A stretch of 47,804 nucleotides of DNA from assembly GCA_003522145.1 (NCBI GenBank), contig DPGD01000033.1, positions 17,926 to 65,729 of the forward strand, read 5' to 3'. Positions 25,006 through 33,352 of this stretch are shown in pieces. The DNA comes from Clostridiales bacterium. GTDB taxonomy: Bacteria; Bacillota; Clostridia; Oscillospirales; CAG-272. Position numbers and translations under genes: made by a program. Numbering within the stretch: the stretch's first letter is position 1; each line of letters starts with the position of its first letter. The notes under the pieces are model-generated. The model was given only the letters and a program-made list of their open reading frames with translations, made no database searches and had not been told where the DNA came from.

Positions 25006-27258
25006 ATGATCATAGAAAAAATCAGTATCGGAAAATTCGGAAAATTTGAGAACAAAACTCTTGTTTTCTCGGAAGGAATCAATCTGATCGAGGGAGAAAA
25101 CGAATCGGGAAAGAGCACGGTTTTCGCCTTCCTGCGGTTTATGTTCTATGGACTTTCGGAAAGTCCGTCGGCAGACGGTTTAAGCGACCGGCAGAAATAT
25201 ACCGGAATGTGGGAGGGAAAGGCCTTCGGAACCCTGGAGTTTTCCTGTTCCAAGGGCAGATTCCGGATCGAACGGAAGCTGGGTATGGGCGGAAAGGGAG
25301 CGCCCAAGGAGGAAGTGGCGATCATTGACCTTCAACTGTCCACGCCCATCAAGGGAACCGATCCGGCGGCTCTGTTCTTAGGGGTTCCGGAGGAGGTTTT
25401 TCTGCGCTCCTGCTTTTTGGATCAGCTTTGCTGTCAGCCGATTGGCAGTGAGCATCTGGGCAGGGCGGTGGAGAATATGCTCTCCTCCTCCGATGAATCG
25501 GTGAACGCCTTGAACAGCGCCGGGAAGCTGCAAAAGGAACTGGAATTGCTGGAGGGAGAGGACGGACAGATTGCCGAAAAGAACGCTCTTCTTTCCGATC
25601 TGCGCCTGCGCATGGCAAAGACCAGGGAGCAGGAAGAGGAATACAAGCGTCTTTTGCAGAACCTGAAGGAAAACAGAAAAAAGATCGAAAACAATCGGAA
25701 GGATCTGGCGGAATGCCAAAGAGAAGTGGGCTATACCGACGCTCTGCGCCGGGTGGCTCTGCTGAAAAGAGCCGGAAAGGCGGCGGAGGAACTGCAGGCC
25801 GCCCAGGGGGAACTGGAAAATCTGCAGAAGGAATTCGGTTGCCGGAGCTTTTACCCTACCAAAGCCTATGTGAAGGAGTTGGCTTCCTATGCCATGGACG
25901 GTCAGATGCTTCTGACCGGGATTTCAGAAGGGGAAGAGCGGATAAAGGCCTTACAAAGCGAAGTGGAAGCGCTTCCGGTGTTCTCCGGAGGACAGGAGGA
26001 ACTGCTTTCGTCCATTTCCGCTTTGGAAAAAAGGAGGGACGGCCTGAAGATCAAACGGCTGGCCGTTTTGGGTCTGGCGGGAATCGGTGCCATACTGACG
26101 GTCATCTTCCTGACAACGAAGCTCTTCTTGGGGGCCGGAATCAGCGGAGCGGTGGCATTGATTTGTGCCGCGGTCAGCGAGGTTCTGCGCCGCAGGATGC
26201 GCAGTGCGGAAGAGGAAACGGATAAAATATATGAGAGCGTGGGGGCGAAGAACCGGGCCGAGGTGACCTCCTCGGTTGCCCGGAATGCGGCGAAAGCGGC
26301 GAAGCGGGAGACGCTTCTCGGAAGCCTGGAGGAGACCGCCGCAAAGCTGAAGAAGGATCGGGTATCTCTTGAAAAAATTCTCGGAAAGGCCAATGCCTCC
26401 GCCGGACTGTGGGGAAGGGCAGTAAAGACCGGAGAGGATTTGCGCCGGCTGGCACTGGAGGCCGAAGAGGCATTGGAACGGCGCAAAACGGCGGAAGAAA
26501 AGGAAAGACAGGCGAAAACGCAGCTTTCCGCCCTGGAAACGCCGGGCTCTCCGGAGGAATTGAAGCGCCTTTTTAAAACGGTGAAGGAGAACAAGGACCT
26601 GCGGGAATTGACCCCGGCGGAATACAAAGACCGGACGGTAAAAATCAAATTCTACACGCAGACCGTGGAGGCACTTGGAAAACGGGTGGAGACCCAGGAA
26701 CGGCGGGTCAACGAGCTGGAAAAGGAAATGGAGGACTACGGAGAGTTAGCCGAAGAGGAAAAAAAGACCGAAGCGGAATGGAACCGACTGTGCAGACGCC
26801 AAAAGGTGCTGACGGTTGCAAGGGATACGATTTTAGAAACCATGTCCTATATGAAGGAGCAGATCCTGCCCGGGGTGCTTTCGGAGGCAGAAAAATTTCT
26901 GAAAACTGCAACCTCCGGAAAATACGGGAAGCTCTCTGCAGGAGAGAATTTTCGGTTGAGCGTGGCGGACGATGAAGGACGGATCTATCCGATCACAGCC
27001 CTGTCCTGCGGTACGGCGGAGCTGTGTTACATTGCTCTGCGCTTCGGAATGACCACCGGTCTGTTCGGAGGGCAGCCCATGCCGTTCGTGTTCGACGAGA
27101 GTTTTGCCCATTTGGATGACCTGCATCTGGCGGCGGCCTTTCTGGCGCTGAAGGAGCGGGCGGAGGAAAAGAAAGACCAGATTTTTCTTGCAACCTGCCG
27201 GAAGCGGGACGCCTCGTTGCTTCTGAAAATCGTGCAGGCAAAGGAAATCCGTTTGTGA
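25006..27258 (+). CDS. YhaN/SbcC-like AAA ATPase with a membrane hairpin
   Basis: SMC/Rad50-type ATPase of 750 residues, likely partner of the phosphoesterase at 23126. Walker A is GENESGKST (about 35-43). Long Glu/Lys/Arg-rich coiled coils run from about 160-290 and 400-640. Between them a hydrophobic stretch (about 353-395) predicts two membrane helices, as in Bacillus YhaN. The C-terminal head has the Walker B-like PFVFDESFAHLDD and a family-typical YxALRFG stretch. AAAGGA precedes the ATG at 25006; the coding start is separated from the HAD stop by repeat C. A role in DNA or chromosome maintenance at the membrane is inferred from YhaN. Confidence 0.85.
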   Translation: MIIEKISIGKFGKFENKTLVFSEGINLIEGENESGKSTVFAFLRFMFYGLSESPSADGLSDRQKYTGMWEGKAFGTLEFSCSKGRFRIERKLGMGGKGAPKEEVAIIDLQLSTPIKGTDPAALFLGVPEEVFLRSCFLDQLCCQPIGSEHLGRAVENMLSSSDESVNALNSAGKLQKELELLEGEDGQIAEKNALLSDLRLRMAKTREQEEEYKRLLQNLKENRKKIENNRKDLAECQREVGYTDALRRVALLKRAGKAAEELQAAQGELENLQKEFGCRSFYPTKAYVKELASYAMDGQMLLTGISEGEERIKALQSEVEALPVFSGGQEELLSSISALEKRRDGLKIKRLAVLGLAGIGAILTVIFLTTKLFLGAGISGAVALICAAVSEVLRRRMRSAEEETDKIYESVGAKNRAEVTSSVARNAAKAAKRETLLGSLEETAAKLKKDRVSLEKILGKANASAGLWGRAVKTGEDLRRLALEAEEALERRKTAEEKERQAKTQLSALETPGSPEELKRLFKTVKENKDLRELTPAEYKDRTVKIKFYTQTVEALGKRVETQERRVNELEKEMEDYGELAEEEKKTEAEWNRLCRRQKVLTVARDTILETMSYMKEQILPGVLSEAEKFLKTATSGKYGKLSAGENFRLSVADDEGRIYPITALSCGTAELCYIALRFGMTTGLFGGQPMPFVFDESFAHLDDLHLAAAFLALKERAEEKKDQIFLATCRKRDASLLLKIVQAKEIRL

Positions 27259-27421
27259 GTTTCGAAACGGCCGGGGCTTTGCGGACGGAAAAGGGGCCGG
27301 AAAGCCACTGCGGGGCGTGCCTTCATGCGTTGCCGCACCTTCTGCGGTTGGGTCTGACGGTGTGGCGTCCGGAGCGAAGAAGAAAATGGAATATCGGTAT
27401 ACACAAACCGAAAATGCAGAC

Positions 27422-27460
27422 CGAGCCGGTGCATATGTAGCTTGCGCCGGCTCGATTTTT
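27422..27460 (+). terminator. Terminator of the phosphoesterase-ATPase operon
   Basis: CGAGCCGG (27422-27429) pairs with CCGGCTCG (27447-27454), extended by a GC/GC pair past one mismatch, and is followed by ATTTTT. Confidence 0.82.
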
Positions 27461-27566
27461 GGAAGATTTTTTCCTCGGCGAGTGCTCCGGAATTGACCTT
27501 TTTTATGAAATTGATGTTTTCTGTTTGGCGTATTTGCACAAAACCGAACTTTGTTTGTTGTGTATT

Positions 27567-27586
27567 AACACTATGAAAAAAGTGTT
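27567..27586. promoter_or_regulatory. Inverted repeat over the GH97 -35 box, possible operator
   Basis: AACACT (27567-27572) and AGTGTT (27581-27586) form a dyad spaced by 8 nt. The right arm overlaps the first bases of the -35 box. Confidence 0.35.
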
Positions 27587-27613
27587 GACTTTTTTGTATA
27601 TAACGACTACAAT
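27585..27613 (+). promoter_or_regulatory. Promoter of the GH97 gene
   Basis: TTGACT (27585-27590) is followed after 17 nt by TACAAT (27608-27613); the start codon follows about 25 nt after the predicted transcription start. Confidence 0.8.
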
Positions 27614-27643
27614 GAAGGAGAACCATGGAAAGGAGATACATCA

Positions 27644-30600
27644 ATGAAAAAAGGATTGTCATTATTTCTTGCAATTTCGCTACTGGTTCTGCATATGGTT
27701 TGTTTTGGTAGTGTTTTTGCTGCCGGAGAGGACACGGAAATTCCGGTGTACCTTTCCGATCTGACTCCTGCATCGGTGCAGACCGGCTGGGGAGATTTAC
27801 ATAAGGATGAAAACCTGGAGGGCGCCGTATTGAGTTTGAACAACGCCGGTGCGCGTCAGGAATTTGCAAAGGGCCTTTGCGTACACGCTGAGTCCGAAGT
27901 GAGCTACGATATTTCGGGCTACGATGTGATCGGATTCAAGGCGGCGCTCGGTATGGATGACGGAAGCTACGGCTATAAAGACTATGCCGGCAGTTCTTTT
28001 GAAGTCTTGGCCGATGGGGTAACGGTGTATACCACCGGCGGGAAGTCCCTGAAGATCAGTGATGCCATTGCCTATGTGGATATTGAGATCCCGGCGGGAA
28101 CCACCACCTTGACACTGAAAAACGGTCATGGGGATGACGGTTCCACCTGGTCGGAGCATTGCAACTGGTGCGATGCAAGAATTATTCTGGATCCTTCCTC
28201 CAAGGGATTGCTGGATACAGTGGAGCTTGGGGCGCCCAAGAGCATCCTGTATGTGGGAGAGACCTTGCAGCTGACGGCAACGCCGAAGTCTATGGGCGGA
28301 ACCGAAATGAGTACCGGTGTGAGCCTTTCGTACACCACCTCGGACAGCGCTGTTGCCACGATTTCTTCCGCAGGCCTTTTGACGGCCACGGGAGAGGGCA
28401 CTGTGACGGTCACTGTCACGGCAAGTAAGGACGGAAGAGGCGCTGAGGACACCTTTACCCTGCAGTGCCTTTCCGAAGATTCCACTACCTCTTTCCTTCT
28501 GAATTCCCCGGAGGGAAGCCTGCAGGTGCTTCTGCAGAATTCCGATGCCGGACTGACCTATATGGTGGTGAAGGACGGCGTGACGGCGGTGGAGGCTTCC
28601 GCAGTCGGTTATACCACCCAAACGGTGGACTTCACCTCAGGACTCACCTTTGACTCGAAAACGGCAGTTGTAGAGGTCAACGATACCTACAGAAATTATT
28701 CGGGCGACTATGCCTATGGGAACGACCACTATAACGGGCAGTCGGTGACCTTCCGCAAGGACGGGTATCTGTATACCGTTCTCCTGCGGGCTTATGAGGA
28801 CGGCTATGCTCTCCGCTCCGCAATTTCAAGGGGGGACGGCACTGACGGCACCCTGACGGTGACCGACGATAAAACGGCGGTAAAGTTCCCTTCCGGAACC
28901 ACCCTGTGGGCTTCTCAGATTTCCTCCAGAACGATTCTGAAGGGACATTCCTATGAGACCGGGTTCCCGACGGTACAGATCGAAAGCGCAGAAGGACTGA
29001 ACCTCTTCAAGGCACCGTTGGCAAGAGTGAACGAAAACCTCTGGGTTCTGGTCAGCGAAGCCGAAGTGTATGGCGACCTGTATATCGGCTCTATTTTCAA
29101 GGGTATTGGCGACAACACTCTGGAATACACCGCAGGGCCTGTGAAAACCACGGAGAACGGAGTGACCAGTGCGGAGATCGATGCCTACACCGATGAGGAA
29201 CTGGCTGAAAAGCTGGCGGAGATCGAGCTGGTGGATATTTCCGTGGAAGCGGGATTCACCTTCCCCTGGAGATACGGTGTGGTGGGCAACCTTGCCGATA
29301 TTGTGGAAAGCGATCTGACCGATAATCTCTGCAAGCGCACAACCGGAGACTTCTCCTGGGTGCAGCCGGGTGTAACGGCGTGGATGTGGCTGACAGAAGG
29401 CCACAGCGGCCAGCACAATCCGGAAACCATCCGTAAATATGTGGATTTGGCCTCGGAAATGGGTTGGAAATACCTGCTGCTGGATGAAGGCTGGCAGCCC
29501 AGTACCTCCAACGGTTACGAAGGCTACTATAAGGACTTTGACGATCTGCTTGCCTATGCTGAAAGCAAGGGCGTCTCCTTCTTGGTGTGGTCCAGACTGG
29601 CAGATCTGGATACCGAGGAGAAGCGGGAACGGCTGGCCGATTGGGCGAGCAAGGGCATAGCCGGCGTGAAGTTTGACTTTGTGGAAGCTGAAAGTTTAGA
29701 CCGGATGCAGACCATAAAGGATATTTATGAAAAATGTGCCGAAGAGCATTTGCTCATCAATGTACACGGCGCAAATATTCCCACGGGTGAGCGTTCCACC
29801 TGGCCGAATGTGATCAACCGGGAAGCGGTGAAGGGTCAGGAATACGGCGGCGTGTGGTGCTCGGATTCCACCGTGTGGCCCTATACCAGAGCCGCAGTGG
29901 GTCCCACCGACATCACCCCGAAACTGGAGGAAACGGGCACGAACACCGTTTCCCACATGCTGGCGCTGAACATTGTGGTGGAATCGGGTATGCCCTGTAT
30001 GGCGAGCGCCCCGGAGATCTATTACAAGAGCAACGCCAAGTATCTGCTGCAGAATCTGCCTGCCGCCTGGGACGATCTGCAGTTCATCGACGGTTATCCC
30101 TCCAGATATACGGTTCTGGCAAGACAGAAGGGCGATAACTGGTATGTGGGCGGTATCACTCTGAGCGCAACCACCGCGACCTTCACTTTGGATTTCTTGG
30201 GTGAGGGGAATTATGTGGCACTGATCTATTCCGACAGCACCAGAGAGAGTATGAAGGTGGAAAAGACGACGGTGGCCAGAGGAGATGCGCTGGAGATCAG
30301 TATGCTGGACGGCGGCGGCTTCTCGGTCATGCTGATTCCCGAAGAGGACTTTGTGGCGGCCGACACCCTGATTGCCGAGGAGAGCATTCTCAGCCTGGAA
30401 GAGGGCAAGACCGGTCAGCTTACACTGACGGTTTCTCCCGAGGGAGTCAATCTGAAGGAGCTGTGCTACAGTTCTTCCGATACCTCGGTGGTAACGGTGG
30501 ATCAGAACGGTCTGTTGACCGCAGTGGGTCAGGGCGTTGCAACGGTGACGGCGGAGTTGCCTTCCTCCGGAGTACAAACCACGGTGGAGGTCAGAGTTTA

Positions 30601-32425
30601 TGCGGCGAAGACCTATACCCTGTCTTCGGATTGGACTTTGGTTAACGGGAACCAAGAGTACCCGTTAAAAGCGGGAACCAATGCCTATTCGGTCCGGATG
30701 CCGCTGATTTACGGCGATATTCAGTATGATTCCCAGAATCTGTATCTGCAGGAAGCGCCTTCGGGCGATTTTACGCTGACGGTAAAGGTTCAGGGCGGAC
30801 TGAGCGCCAACTTTGAATCGGTAGGTCTGGTGGCCTATGCGGGCAAAGACAGGATGGTGATGATGGCCAGAAGGTTCCACTCGTATCTGGGGAACAATAT
30901 TTTCTGCCTTTCCACACACGATAGCAGTTTCAACGAAAAAAGTGCCCAGGATACCAACAGCTCTGCGGACGCTTATCTGCGGCTGGAGCGGATCGGCGAC
31001 ACCTTCTACGGCTCCTACAGCTATGACGGCGTGAATTACACCGCCATCTCCCAATCGGTGACCAATGCCAATGTGACCGGAGCGGAAGACCTGAAGATCG
31101 GTCTTATCGGACTGTGCGGAACCAATTATCCCACATCGCCCAAAACGATCGTGATGAGCGATTATACCATGAACGGAGAGAGAATCCCCTTCTGCGTGGA
31201 GGAAGATCTGACTGTTTTCCAGGTACGCAAGGGCGAGACGGTGCAACTGGTGGCCGGAACGGTTCTGGGAACCGCAGGATTTGACGAATTAGACTACACG
31301 ATTTCGGATTCCTCCATTGCCACGGTGGATGCAAACGGTATGGTCACGGGCATTAAGAGCGGAGTGACCCGGTTGCTTTGCGTGAACGCCAAGGGCGAAA
31401 CGGCGACCTATCAGGTGGAGGTTTACGGCTTGGAGGAGGATACCGGTTACGGTCCCTTCACGGTCGTCAATCCCCAGTCGGGAAAGATGCCTACAGTGGT
31501 TTCGGATTATGTGCTGACCATGAAGACGCTGACCGGAGATATTAACGGACAGCCCAAGAACCTGGTGCTGACCAATGCTCCCGAAGGTGATTTTACCATT
31601 ACCGTGAAGATTTCGGGCGGTTTGACCAGTAATTTCCAGTCGATCGGTCTTGTGGCCTATGCCGATTCGGGCAAAATGGTCACGATGGAGCGGCGGTATC
31701 ATTCGTATTTCGGCGGAAATGTGTTCTGCGCTTCCACAAGCATCAACGGAAGCTACACCGAAAACCGGACGGCCGATACCGATACGACGGCCGATGCGTG
31801 GGTGAAGCTGACGAAACAGGGCAATGTGTTCACCGGCGCCTTCAGCTTTGACGGTACCAGCTGGACAGAAGTGTCTCCGATCACCAATGCCCAGGTGGGA
31901 GAGGCAACCGGACTGAAGATCGGTTTGATTGCCCGGACGGGTACCTATCAGGCCGAAGTGGATGCCACCTACAGCGACTTTACGCTGAATGACCAAAAGA
32001 TCGCTTTCGTGCAGCAGGATCACCTTTGCCAGCTGCTGGTGCCCGAGATGCCTGTGCTGAATGTGGGCGACGCATTGCCGACCCTGCCTTCTGCCGTGAC
32101 GGGATACTACGAGAGCGGGAAGAAGGAGACGGTAACGGTTCTGTGGAATACGGAGGACTTCCATTCTGACGCAGCAGGCGTGTATACGCTGATTGCGACC
32201 GAGGAAACAACCGGATTGACGGCAGAGGTGCAGGTCCGTGTGGTGCTGAAGGGCGATCTGAACGGGGACAACGCCGTTTCCATTGCCGATGTGGCTGTAC
32301 TTTTGGATATTCTTGCCGGTGCGGATGTGCAGGAAAACGATATTTCGGCAGATCTGAACGGCGACGGCGCAGTATCTATCGGCGATGTTACGGAACTGCT
32401 GGACCTTCTGTCGGATGCCGGATAA
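27644..32425 (+). CDS. Secreted GH97 glycoside hydrolase with NPCBM, Ig-like and lectin-like domains and a dockerin
   Basis: Exported enzyme of 1593 residues. In order: signal peptide (1-27, ending VFA-AGE); NPCBM/CBM51 galactose-binding-like domain (about 33-185, CVHAESEVSYDISGYD); Big2 Ig-like domain (about 190-280); GH97 N-terminal domain (about 285-550); GH97 barrel (about 560-830); C-terminal beta domain (to about 905); Big2 (about 910-987); two related concanavalin-like modules (about 1010-1180 and 1285-1450) separated by another Big2; a Big4-like domain (about 1460-1535); type I dockerin (1536-1593) with two DLNGD repeats. In GVKFDFVEA an Asp (Asp678) occupies the nucleophile position of the retaining alpha-galactosidase branch of GH97, and NREAVKGQE supplies acid/base candidates (Glu727, Glu733). 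Alpha-galactosidase is therefore the best guess. AAAGGAG precedes the ATG; it has its own promoter and terminator. Confidence 0.88.
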   Translation: MKKGLSLFLAISLLVLHMVCFGSVFAAGEDTEIPVYLSDLTPASVQTGWGDLHKDENLEGAVLSLNNAGARQEFAKGLCVHAESEVSYDISGYDVIGFKAALGMDDGSYGYKDYAGSSFEVLADGVTVYTTGGKSLKISDAIAYVDIEIPAGTTTLTLKNGHGDDGSTWSEHCNWCDARIILDPSSKGLLDTVELGAPKSILYVGETLQLTATPKSMGGTEMSTGVSLSYTTSDSAVATISSAGLLTATGEGTVTVTVTASKDGRGAEDTFTLQCLSEDSTTSFLLNSPEGSLQVLLQNSDAGLTYMVVKDGVTAVEASAVGYTTQTVDFTSGLTFDSKTAVVEVNDTYRNYSGDYAYGNDHYNGQSVTFRKDGYLYTVLLRAYEDGYALRSAISRGDGTDGTLTVTDDKTAVKFPSGTTLWASQISSRTILKGHSYETGFPTVQIESAEGLNLFKAPLARVNENLWVLVSEAEVYGDLYIGSIFKGIGDNTLEYTAGPVKTTENGVTSAEIDAYTDEELAEKLAEIELVDISVEAGFTFPWRYGVVGNLADIVESDLTDNLCKRTTGDFSWVQPGVTAWMWLTEGHSGQHNPETIRKYVDLASEMGWKYLLLDEGWQPSTSNGYEGYYKDFDDLLAYAESKGVSFLVWSRLADLDTEEKRERLADWASKGIAGVKFDFVEAESLDRMQTIKDIYEKCAEEHLLINVHGANIPTGERSTWPNVINREAVKGQEYGGVWCSDSTVWPYTRAAVGPTDITPKLEETGTNTVSHMLALNIVVESGMPCMASAPEIYYKSNAKYLLQNLPAAWDDLQFIDGYPSRYTVLARQKGDNWYVGGITLSATTATFTLDFLGEGNYVALIYSDSTRESMKVEKTTVARGDALEISMLDGGGFSVMLIPEEDFVAADTLIAEESILSLEEGKTGQLTLTVSPEGVNLKELCYSSSDTSVVTVDQNGLLTAVGQGVATVTAELPSSGVQTTVEVRVYAAKTYTLSSDWTLVNGNQEYPLKAGTNAYSVRMPLIYGDIQYDSQNLYLQEAPSGDFTLTVKVQGGLSANFESVGLVAYAGKDRMVMMARRFHSYLGNNIFCLSTHDSSFNEKSAQDTNSSADAYLRLERIGDTFYGSYSYDGVNYTAISQSVTNANVTGAEDLKIGLIGLCGTNYPTSPKTIVMSDYTMNGERIPFCVEEDLTVFQVRKGETVQLVAGTVLGTAGFDELDYTISDSSIATVDANGMVTGIKSGVTRLLCVNAKGETATYQVEVYGLEEDTGYGPFTVVNPQSGKMPTVVSDYVLTMKTLTGDINGQPKNLVLTNAPEGDFTITVKISGGLTSNFQSIGLVAYADSGKMVTMERRYHSYFGGNVFCASTSINGSYTENRTADTDTTADAWVKLTKQGNVFTGAFSFDGTSWTEVSPITNAQVGEATGLKIGLIARTGTYQAEVDATYSDFTLNDQKIAFVQQDHLCQLLVPEMPVLNVGDALPTLPSAVTGYYESGKKETVTVLWNTEDFHSDAAGVYTLIATEETTGLTAEVQVRVVLKGDLNGDNAVSIADVAVLLDILAGADVQENDISADLNGDGAVSIGDVTELLDLLSDAG

Positions 32426-32471
32426 CCTTTCGGAAGACGGAAGTATTTGATATAGAATAGCAAGCTGTCTG

Positions 32472-32515
32472 AAAAGGCGGATATGCATTGAAAGAATGTG
32501 TATCCGTCTTTTTGC
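32472..32515 (+). terminator. Terminator of the GH97 gene
   Basis: AAAAGGCGGATA pairs with TATCCGTCTTTTT (one G-U) around a partly paired loop; the T run continues as TTTTTG. Confidence 0.7.
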
Positions 32516-32577
32516 GTCAGGTTCAGAGAAGCACTTGTAACAATCTAAAGATTTTTCAAAAAATCTTAAAATTGCTA

Positions 32578-32606
32578 TTGACAATCAAATGATTGTGTGC
32601 TATACT
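32578..32606 (+). promoter_or_regulatory. Promoter of the DUF1836 regulator, with embedded palindrome
   Basis: TTGACA (32578-32583) is followed after 17 nt by TATACT (32601-32606). Inside it lies the perfect dyad ACAATCA-AA-TGATTGT (32581-32596), covering the end of the -35 box and most of the spacer: a strong operator candidate. Confidence 0.8.
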
Positions 32607-32743
32607 GTAGTCAAGACAGAGGAACCTGTCTGAAAAGAGTCCTTCGGAAACCCGGGGATGTGCAAAGCAAACGATGAGAGGATCGGATGGACCGAAGCCG
32701 GAAGAGCTATAAAGGTCAGGGACATCCGAGAAGGTCAAAGAAT
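32607..32743 (+). other. Possibly structured 5' leader of the DUF1836 gene
   Basis: This stretch of about 137 nt between promoter and start codon contains the hairpin GACAG/CTGTC right after the transcription start, and a longer-range pair GGATGT/ACATCC enclosing most of the rest. I could not match it to a known riboswitch class. Confidence 0.35.
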
Positions 32744-33325
32744 ATGGAAACTCCATGGACGCTGCCGGGCACGACGATCCTTTGCGACCGTCAGGCCGAC
32801 ACATCGATCATACTGGATGGGCTGTTTTCGGCAGGCGGTCTGGTACTTTCTCAGGTCTCGGCTCTGACGGGGCTGGAGGGCTATGTGATTCAGAATTGGA
32901 TCCGAAGGGGATTCACCACATCGCCTCAAAAGAAGCTGTACAGCAAGAGGCAATTCTGCCGATTGGTCATCATCGGACTGCTGAAAGACAGTCTGAGTAT
33001 TTCCGAAGCGGTGGATCTGATCGCCAGCTTAAACGGACAACTGGATGATGAACGGGATGATCTGGTGGACGACTCTTCTCTGTACATTTGGTTCACAAGG
33101 AGTCTGAAGATCTGCGAAGAAAAGCCGGAAAAAGCGAAGGAGGCGGCCTGCAGGGTGCTGGACAGCGAAAAAACAATTGCGCCGGCCTTGCGGGAAAGGC
33201 TGACCGAAGTGCTGGAGGTCATGTGCTTTGCCTATGCTTCCTCTGTTTACCGAAAATCCGCCAGGGAGCTGGCGAAAAAAATTCCGGCATCCAATGCCGG
33301 ACTGAATCAAACCGAAAAAGCATAA
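32744..33325 (+). CDS. DUF1836-family, MerR-like putative regulator
   Basis: The 193-residue protein matches the DUF1836 family: a helix-turn-helix region resembling MerR (LSQVSALTGLEGYVIQNWIRRGF, then KKLYSKRQFCRLVIIGLLK, about 27-80), followed by helices with ISEAVDLIASLNGQ and a C-terminal helical part. Family members are presumed DNA-binding regulators in Firmicutes; ligand and targets are unknown. GAAGG precedes the ATG at 32744; an upstream ATG at 32687 reads through the leader and lacks a site. The palindrome in its own promoter suggests autoregulation. It lies 27 nt before the flotillin gene, so the two likely share a transcript. Confidence 0.82.
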   Translation: METPWTLPGTTILCDRQADTSIILDGLFSAGGLVLSQVSALTGLEGYVIQNWIRRGFTTSPQKKLYSKRQFCRLVIIGLLKDSLSISEAVDLIASLNGQLDDERDDLVDDSSLYIWFTRSLKICEEKPEKAKEAACRVLDSEKTIAPALRERLTEVLEVMCFAYASSVYRKSARELAKKIPASNAGLNQTEKA

Positions 33326-33352
33326 TGTATAAAAAATGAAAGGAGAAAAATT

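Larger units (their letters stand above)
27259..27643 (+). other. Intergenic region before the GH97 gene
   Basis: This 385-nt region has no credible gene. The first half is GC-rich with no recognisable signal; a terminator lies at 27422-27460; the AT-rich right part holds the GH97 promoter and an overlapping inverted repeat. Confidence 0.6.

Noticed and set aside
32687..32743. Upstream ATG extending the DUF1836 protein by 19 residues
   Set aside because: The extension is basic and unlike the family N terminus, and the better-placed ribosome binding site belongs to the ATG at 32744.
32607..32743. Cyclic-di-GMP or other known riboswitch before DUF1836
   Set aside because: A short GCAAAGC-like piece is present but the rest of the conserved core does not align with any class I know.
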